Of a DNA stretch of 64,000 nucleotides, positions 62,601 through 64,000 are shown piece by piece. Location of the stretch: contig NC_092590.1 in the NCBI RefSeq assembly GCF_047663525.1, forward strand, positions 10,684,001 to 10,748,000, written 5' to 3'. The translations under genes were made by a program, and so were the position numbers. Origin of the DNA: Anas platyrhynchos. Taxonomy: Eukaryota > Chordata > Aves > Anseriformes > Anatidae. The notes under the pieces were generated by a model. The model was not told where the DNA came from. It made no database searches and saw only the letters and a list, made by a program, of their open reading frames with translations. The number at the start of each line of letters is the position of its first letter. Within the stretch, counting starts at the first letter, position 1.

Positions 62601-62773
62601 GTAATTAACCACTGCCTTTGGCATTCCTCGGGCATGGCCGAGGAAAGATGTTCCTTTCTGATGCAAAGCATCCAGCTGCGCACGCCCGCTGGCCGTGCCA
62701 TGGCTGACCTACCTTTAACAGAGGCCGAATACGTGGAAATGATGCAAAGGAACAGCACAGTTAGAAGAATCAT
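36263..62773 (-). CDS. MTTP: microsomal triglyceride transfer protein large subunit, 18 coding exons
   Basis: Encodes the lipid-transfer subunit that, with protein disulfide isomerase (P4HB) in the endoplasmic reticulum lumen, moves triglyceride and other lipids onto nascent apolipoprotein B. Joining the exons gives 2,682 nt, 893 residues plus stop; the human protein is 894. Exons, 5' to 3': 62713-62773, 57758-57945, 57083-57226, 54938-55045, 54028-54144, 52808-52947, 51925-52075, 47941-48098, 46880-47048, 45755-45862, 45102-45314, 43828-44039, 43083-43180, 42860-42981, 41839-42066, 37879-38003, 37352-37522, 36263-36431. Every intron is GT-AG and every junction is in frame. Domains follow the family: signal peptide 1-18, beta-barrel to about 300, helical domain about 300-600, lipid-binding beta-sheets to the end. 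Cys174/Cys194 and Cys440/Cys445 (disulfides), Tyr528, Arg540, Ser590, Gly746 and Asn780 all fall at the human numbers. The one missing residue lies after 781. There are no frameshifts or premature stops, so the gene looks functional. Introns hold only simple repeats and one CR1. Confidence 0.98.
37352..37522 (-). CDS. MTTP: MTTP coding exon 17
   Basis: Residues 781-838 (partial): [20 protein letters not shown], then [20 protein letters not shown]. The first part is more divergent from mammals than any other exon; the second is nearly identical. Acceptor TTGCAG, donor GTAAGG. Confidence 0.96.
37607..37654. repeat. 24-bp tandem duplication in MTTP intron 16
   Basis: The unit aaatctgcccccagattttc plus agct/agcc is present twice in direct succession, differing at the last base. 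It occupies about an eighth of the 356-bp intron. Confidence 0.95.
37879..38003 (-). CDS. MTTP: MTTP coding exon 16, GC-rich
   Basis: Residues 740-781 (partial): [34 protein letters not shown], ending KTNVKN. Gly746 and Asn780, both sites of human disease changes, are conserved. Base use is unlike the other exons: 77 of 125 bases are G or C, with eight CpG. Acceptor CTCCAG, donor GTGAGA. Confidence 0.95.
38004..41838 (-). other. MTTP intron 15
   Basis: A 3.8-kb phase-0 intron, AT-rich. A minus-strand frame of 76 codons at 40808-41035 has fairly natural composition but no recognised relative and no evident splice link to MTTP. No transposon was recognised. Confidence 0.75.
41839..42066 (-). 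CDS. MTTP: MTTP coding exon 15: lipid-binding cavity
   Basis: Residues 664-739, 76 codons: [40 protein letters not shown] and [13 protein letters not shown]. The longest strongly conserved block of the C-terminal half. Acceptor TCTTAG, donor GTACTA. Confidence 0.98.
42860..42981 (-). CDS. MTTP: MTTP coding exon 14: start of lipid-binding sheets
   Basis: Residues 623-663: [30 protein letters not shown], ending LHAGQ. Acceptor TTAAG, donor GTAACT. Confidence 0.95.
43083..43180 (-). CDS. MTTP: MTTP coding exon 13
   Basis: Completes Ser590 and runs to 623: [20 protein letters not shown] then [10 protein letters not shown]. Smallest internal exon, 98 bp, followed by a 101-bp intron. Donor GTATGT. 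Confidence 0.95.
43828..44039 (-). CDS. MTTP: MTTP coding exon 12: disulfide-isomerase contact region
   Basis: Residues 520-589 plus two bases of Ser590: [20 protein letters not shown], then [18 protein letters not shown], ending EMPS. Tyr528, Arg540 and Ser590 are conserved; changes at Arg540 and Ser590 cause abetalipoproteinaemia in people. Donor GTACGT. Confidence 0.98.
44404..44432. repeat. poly(A) run of 29 bases in MTTP intron 11
   Basis: Uninterrupted A run on the plus strand (T run in the MTTP transcript). It creates a spurious poly-Phe frame. Confidence 0.95.
45102..45314 (-). CDS. MTTP: MTTP coding exon 11
   Basis: Residues 449-519, 71 codons: [40 protein letters not shown] and [12 protein letters not shown]. 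Core of the helical domain. Acceptor TTTAG, donor GTAAGA. Confidence 0.98.
45755..45862 (-). CDS. MTTP: MTTP coding exon 10: second disulfide
   Basis: Residues 413-448, 36 codons, from [16 protein letters not shown] to [10 protein letters not shown]. Cys440 and Cys445 match the human disulfide. Donor GTGAGT. Confidence 0.97.
46111..46139. repeat. two copies of an AT-rich palindrome beside a CR1
   Basis: AAATAATATTATT occurs at 46111-46123 and again at 46127-46139, separated by TTG. Each copy contains the perfect palindrome AATAATATTATT. They abut the 5' end of the CR1 copy in intron 9. Confidence 0.85.
46140..46642 (+). mobile_element. CR1 retroposon in MTTP intron 9, antisense to the gene
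   Basis: About 500 bp from ttcagttctgggtcccccat to the CR1 3' tail tatgattctatgat. A 115-codon frame at 46208-46555 still reads as the C-terminal tail of the CR1 reverse-transcriptase protein ([33 protein letters not shown]). 5'-truncated and therefore not autonomous. The open tail frame suggests a younger copy than the other fragments here. Confidence 0.93.
46880..47048 (-). CDS. MTTP: MTTP coding exon 9
   Basis: Residues 356-412, [20 protein letters not shown] then [16 protein letters not shown], nearly identical to mammalian MTP. Acceptor TTGTAG, donor GTAAGT. Confidence 0.97.
47941..48098 (-). CDS. MTTP: MTTP coding exon 8: start of helical domain
   Basis: Residues 304-356 (partial), beginning [19 protein letters not shown], with [18 protein letters not shown]. 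Start of the paired-helix domain. Acceptor TTGCAG, donor GTAAGT after two bases of a split codon. Confidence 0.96.
48099..51924 (-). other. MTTP intron 7
   Basis: A 3.8-kb phase-0 intron. AT-rich with one T-rich tract near 51331-51358. Short frames are present, but no exon, transposon or RNA gene was recognised. Confidence 0.8.
51925..52075 (-). CDS. MTTP: MTTP coding exon 7: end of beta-barrel
   Basis: Completes Lys253 and runs to residue 303: [20 protein letters not shown] through SECKKCPS. The Cys pair in ECKKCPS matches the human HCKGCPS. Donor GTAAGT. Confidence 0.96.
52445..52482. repeat. T29A9 tract in MTTP intron 6
   Basis: Twenty-nine T directly followed by nine A. The block is partly self-complementary and is prone to sequencing length error. 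Confidence 0.95.
52808..52947 (-). CDS. MTTP: MTTP coding exon 6
   Basis: Residues 207-252 and two bases of 253, starting [20 protein letters not shown]. Ends TCA AA before donor GTAAGT; the split lysine is completed by exon 7. Confidence 0.96.
54028..54144 (-). CDS. MTTP: MTTP coding exon 5: first disulfide
   Basis: Residues 168-206, 39 codons, beginning [13 protein letters not shown]. Cys174 and Cys194 (ALDSC) are the pair forming a disulfide in human MTP. Acceptor TTCAAG, donor GTATGA. Confidence 0.97.
54938..55045 (-). CDS. MTTP: MTTP coding exon 4
   Basis: Residues 132-167, 36 codons, reading [20 protein letters not shown] through to SGTSRE. The [11 protein letters not shown] stretch is a family hallmark. 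Donor GTATGG. Intron 3 (55046-57082) contains A/T-rich repeats at 55706-55750 and 56300-56359 and a weak, unassigned CR1-like phrase near 56885. Confidence 0.97.
55706..55750. repeat. AAGTTTTTAA tandem repeats in MTTP intron 3
   Basis: Four spaced copies of aagtttttaa with short insertions between them. Confidence 0.85.
56300..56359. repeat. A-rich (AAAAAT)n tract in MTTP intron 3
   Basis: About 60 bp made almost wholly of A interrupted by single T, with one G. Confidence 0.9.
57083..57226 (-). CDS. MTTP: MTTP coding exon 3
   Basis: Residues 84-131, exactly 48 codons, from [13 protein letters not shown] to MVLELARGK. Part of the beta-barrel that contacts apolipoprotein B in the family. Acceptor CTAG, donor GTAAGA. 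Intron 2 is 531 bp and holds AT-rich tandem sequence near 57330-57424. Confidence 0.96.
57330..57424. repeat. T-rich imperfect tandem repeats in MTTP intron 2
   Basis: Three imperfect copies of a unit like tttttcaaaacattcaaatt (57330-57392), then a T-run ending at 57424, about 100 bp upstream (in gene sense) of exon 3. Confidence 0.85.
57758..57945 (-). CDS. MTTP: MTTP coding exon 2: start of beta-barrel
   Basis: Residues 21-83. Begins [16 protein letters not shown] and includes [19 protein letters not shown], the lipovitellin-like N-terminal fold shared with vitellogenin and apolipoprotein B. Acceptor AACAG, donor GTAATT. Confidence 0.97.
57946..62712 (-). other. MTTP intron 1
   Basis: A 4.8-kb phase-1 intron with simple repeats only, including a T-run of 32 at 59632-59663. 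No exon-like frame or recognised transposon was seen. First-intron enhancers are possible but cannot be judged here. Confidence 0.85.
59632..59663. repeat. poly(T) run of 32 bases in MTTP intron 1
   Basis: Uninterrupted T run on the plus strand, an A run in the MTTP transcript. Confidence 0.95.
62713..62773 (-). CDS. MTTP: MTTP coding exon 1: signal peptide
   Basis: Codes residues 1-20 plus one base ([20 protein letters not shown]). The hydrophobic stretch ending at Ser-Ala-Ser is a typical cleavable signal peptide. The ATG (62771-62773) has A at -3. Donor GTAGGT follows. The frame is open for 17 codons upstream but contains no earlier ATG. Confidence 0.97.
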
Positions 62774-62860
62774 GCTGGACTCCCCCGAGCTCCTGACTGC
62801 AGCATCAAGTGTGAAAGCCTCCAAGAAGCGAACTGCTGAGAGTGGAGCTGCGCTTGCAGA
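62774..62860 (-). other. MTTP 5' UTR (approximate)
   Basis: Sequence between the start codon and the expected transcription start, placed about 25-30 bp downstream of the TATA-like element. It contains no upstream ATG in the MTTP frame. The 5' end is an estimate. Confidence 0.5.
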
Positions 62861-62883
62861 GGGAGCCGCCGCGCCGGCCGCCG

Positions 62884-62969
62884 TGTTTATCTAGATGTAG
62901 TAAAGGTCAGATTCCAAATTCCACACTCAGGTACTAAGTTCATGGAAGGACTTCCAGTTAATTATTAAG
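62884..62969 (-). promoter_or_regulatory. MTTP: MTTP proximal promoter: TATA-like/forkhead, DR1-like, HNF1 sites
   Basis: Reading toward the gene: an HNF1 site, GTTAATTATTAAG on the plus strand at 62957-62969, differs from the GTTAATNATTAAC palindrome only at its last base. A TGACCTTTACTAC element at 62897-62909 has one perfect TGACCT nuclear-receptor half-site and a weak second half, like the HNF4/PPAR DR1 site of mammalian MTTP. TAGATAAACA at 62884-62893 can act as TATA-like or forkhead site. The order HNF1, DR1, then TAGATAAACAC and the short distance to the start codon match what is known of the mammalian promoter. These are liver and intestine regulators. Confidence 0.7.
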
Positions 62970-64000
62970 AGCTGAGGTAACTAGGGGCTTTTTACCCATT
63001 CTACCGATTGCCTCGGCTTTCAGTTTTGAATAGCAGTGCTGTGTGGCCACATTTCTGAGCAGTGGAGGCTGCCTCCAGGTCTGGCAGATCCATAGCTCCC
63101 TGCACTCCTCCTCTGCTTTAACCAAGGTGTGCCGGGGTCTGCTGCTGCCAGGGGCCAGGTTCTCCACCCTCGTGTATCAACTCTGTGGGCAACCAGAGGG
63201 AGATGCTTGATAAGGGTCTGGGAGCAGTTACATGGGACTCTCTGTTAGCATCACTCACTCTCAGACGCATGGTCTGATTTTTTGGGTGGTCCTTTGGGGA
63301 TCCAGGAGTTGGACCCGATGATCCTTGTGGGTCCCGTCTGATGTGGGATATCCTATGATATCACTGCAGCAACAGGTTAGAGACTGAGAAGATGAGATGA
63401 GCCAGCTGCTCCATCCCACCCTGGGGACTAAGAGCTGCTGTGCTCAGTCAAGCAACAGGGCAAACCACGTCCTCCTTTTTCACCTATATTTTCCCCTTTC
63501 CTCACATTCACTTTATCTCCCAATAAGCCCCAGCCTGACTAACCCAAGCGTTTTCCCATTTCCTCTGAGAGCAAACCCCAGCCCATCCCTCACTAAGCCA
63601 TGCTGCCACGGGGCTCGTTAAGGAAACCCTTGGCCCTCCGATAACAGCGTGGCAGCGGGTTAACCCCCAATGCTCCTTGGCACAGCCTGCATGCCAAAAT
63701 CTGTGCGAGGGCACACTCTCCCCAACTAACAAAGCCTCCCTCATTCTGCACAGGGAAAGATCTGCTCCTACGCATGCAAGTAGGGATAAGAGAGAGAACC
63801 ATGAGCCATCACCATGCTCTTTCTCTTTATTTTCAGAGATTGTTTTAGCAATATATATACACAGACATATATATTTTCCTTCAACAAGCTAGGTCCTCTG
63901 AATAGCTCTTGGTCACAGAATAATTTTTCCACTATAGCCTGGAGTGCTACTTGCATCGTCGTCGCATTACAGCCTTAGGACTTTTGGCTGGCTGCTAGCT
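62970..64000. other. upstream flank of MTTP, no gene recognised
   Basis: No coding exon was recognised. In mammals TRMT10A lies upstream of MTTP in the opposite direction; its conserved start was not found, so it presumably lies beyond the window. A CR1 remnant occupies 63268-63362. Confidence 0.6.
63268..63362 (+). mobile_element. CR1 remnant upstream of MTTP
   Basis: Contains ggagttggacccgatgatcc ttgtgggtcccgtctgatgt gggatatcctatgat, a diverged copy of the CR1 3' end with a degraded ATTCTATG tail. Only the last 90 bp or so are recognisable. It lies about 300 bp upstream of the HNF1 site. Confidence 0.8.

Noticed and set aside
62774-62824. Possible N-terminal extension of MTTP upstream of the signal peptide
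   Set aside because: The frame is open but there is no upstream ATG, only a TTG; an extension would bury the signal peptide.
62634-62894. 86-codon plus-strand frame opposite MTTP exon 1
   Set aside because: It begins at an ATG but runs over the signal-peptide exon and promoter of MTTP in antisense, with no known relative.

Overview
This window is vertebrate nuclear DNA, most likely from a bird. Genes are split by introns with GT-AG borders, intergenic DNA is AT-rich, one gene sits in a very CpG-rich island, and the only recognisable mobile elements are CR1 retroposon fragments ending in the typical ATTCTATG-type 3' tail. A Galloanserae-like bird is plausible, but the species cannot be fixed from sequence alone. 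No bacterial operons, CRISPR arrays, rRNA or tRNA genes, or viral genes were seen.

Layout. Positions 1 to about 23,100 are intergenic, holding simple repeats, two CR1 fragments, a perfect long-armed hairpin, a loose cluster of MEF2-type motifs and a pure (CTTTT)38 tract. From about 23,100 to 28,250 lies a GC-rich island with a single long plus-strand open frame of 1,450 codons (23766-28118). I identify it as the orthologue of human C4orf54, a poorly understood, largely disordered protein reported mainly from muscle. Its probable 3' UTR and two candidate poly(A) signals follow. From 62773 down to 36263, on the minus strand, lies the complete gene for the large subunit of microsomal triglyceride transfer protein (MTTP). 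I resolved all 18 coding exons; they join to 2,682 nt (893 residues plus stop) with every junction in frame. A hepatocyte-type promoter (TATA-like/forkhead site, DR1 half-site region and an HNF1 palindrome) lies just upstream.

How it fits together. C4orf54 and MTTP are convergent neighbours, as on human chromosome 4q23, so the window shows a conserved synteny block in reverse orientation. MTTP acts in the endoplasmic reticulum with protein disulfide isomerase to load lipid onto apolipoprotein B. C4orf54 is not known to act with it; the two are linked by position only. No clearly undescribed system was found. The observations most worth a second look are the block structure and DUF4585-like tail of C4orf54, a CpG-rich MTTP exon 16 inside an AT-rich gene, the hairpin at 3243-3310, the (CTTTT)38 tract near the C4orf54 promoter, and the conserved arrangement of the MTTP promoter.
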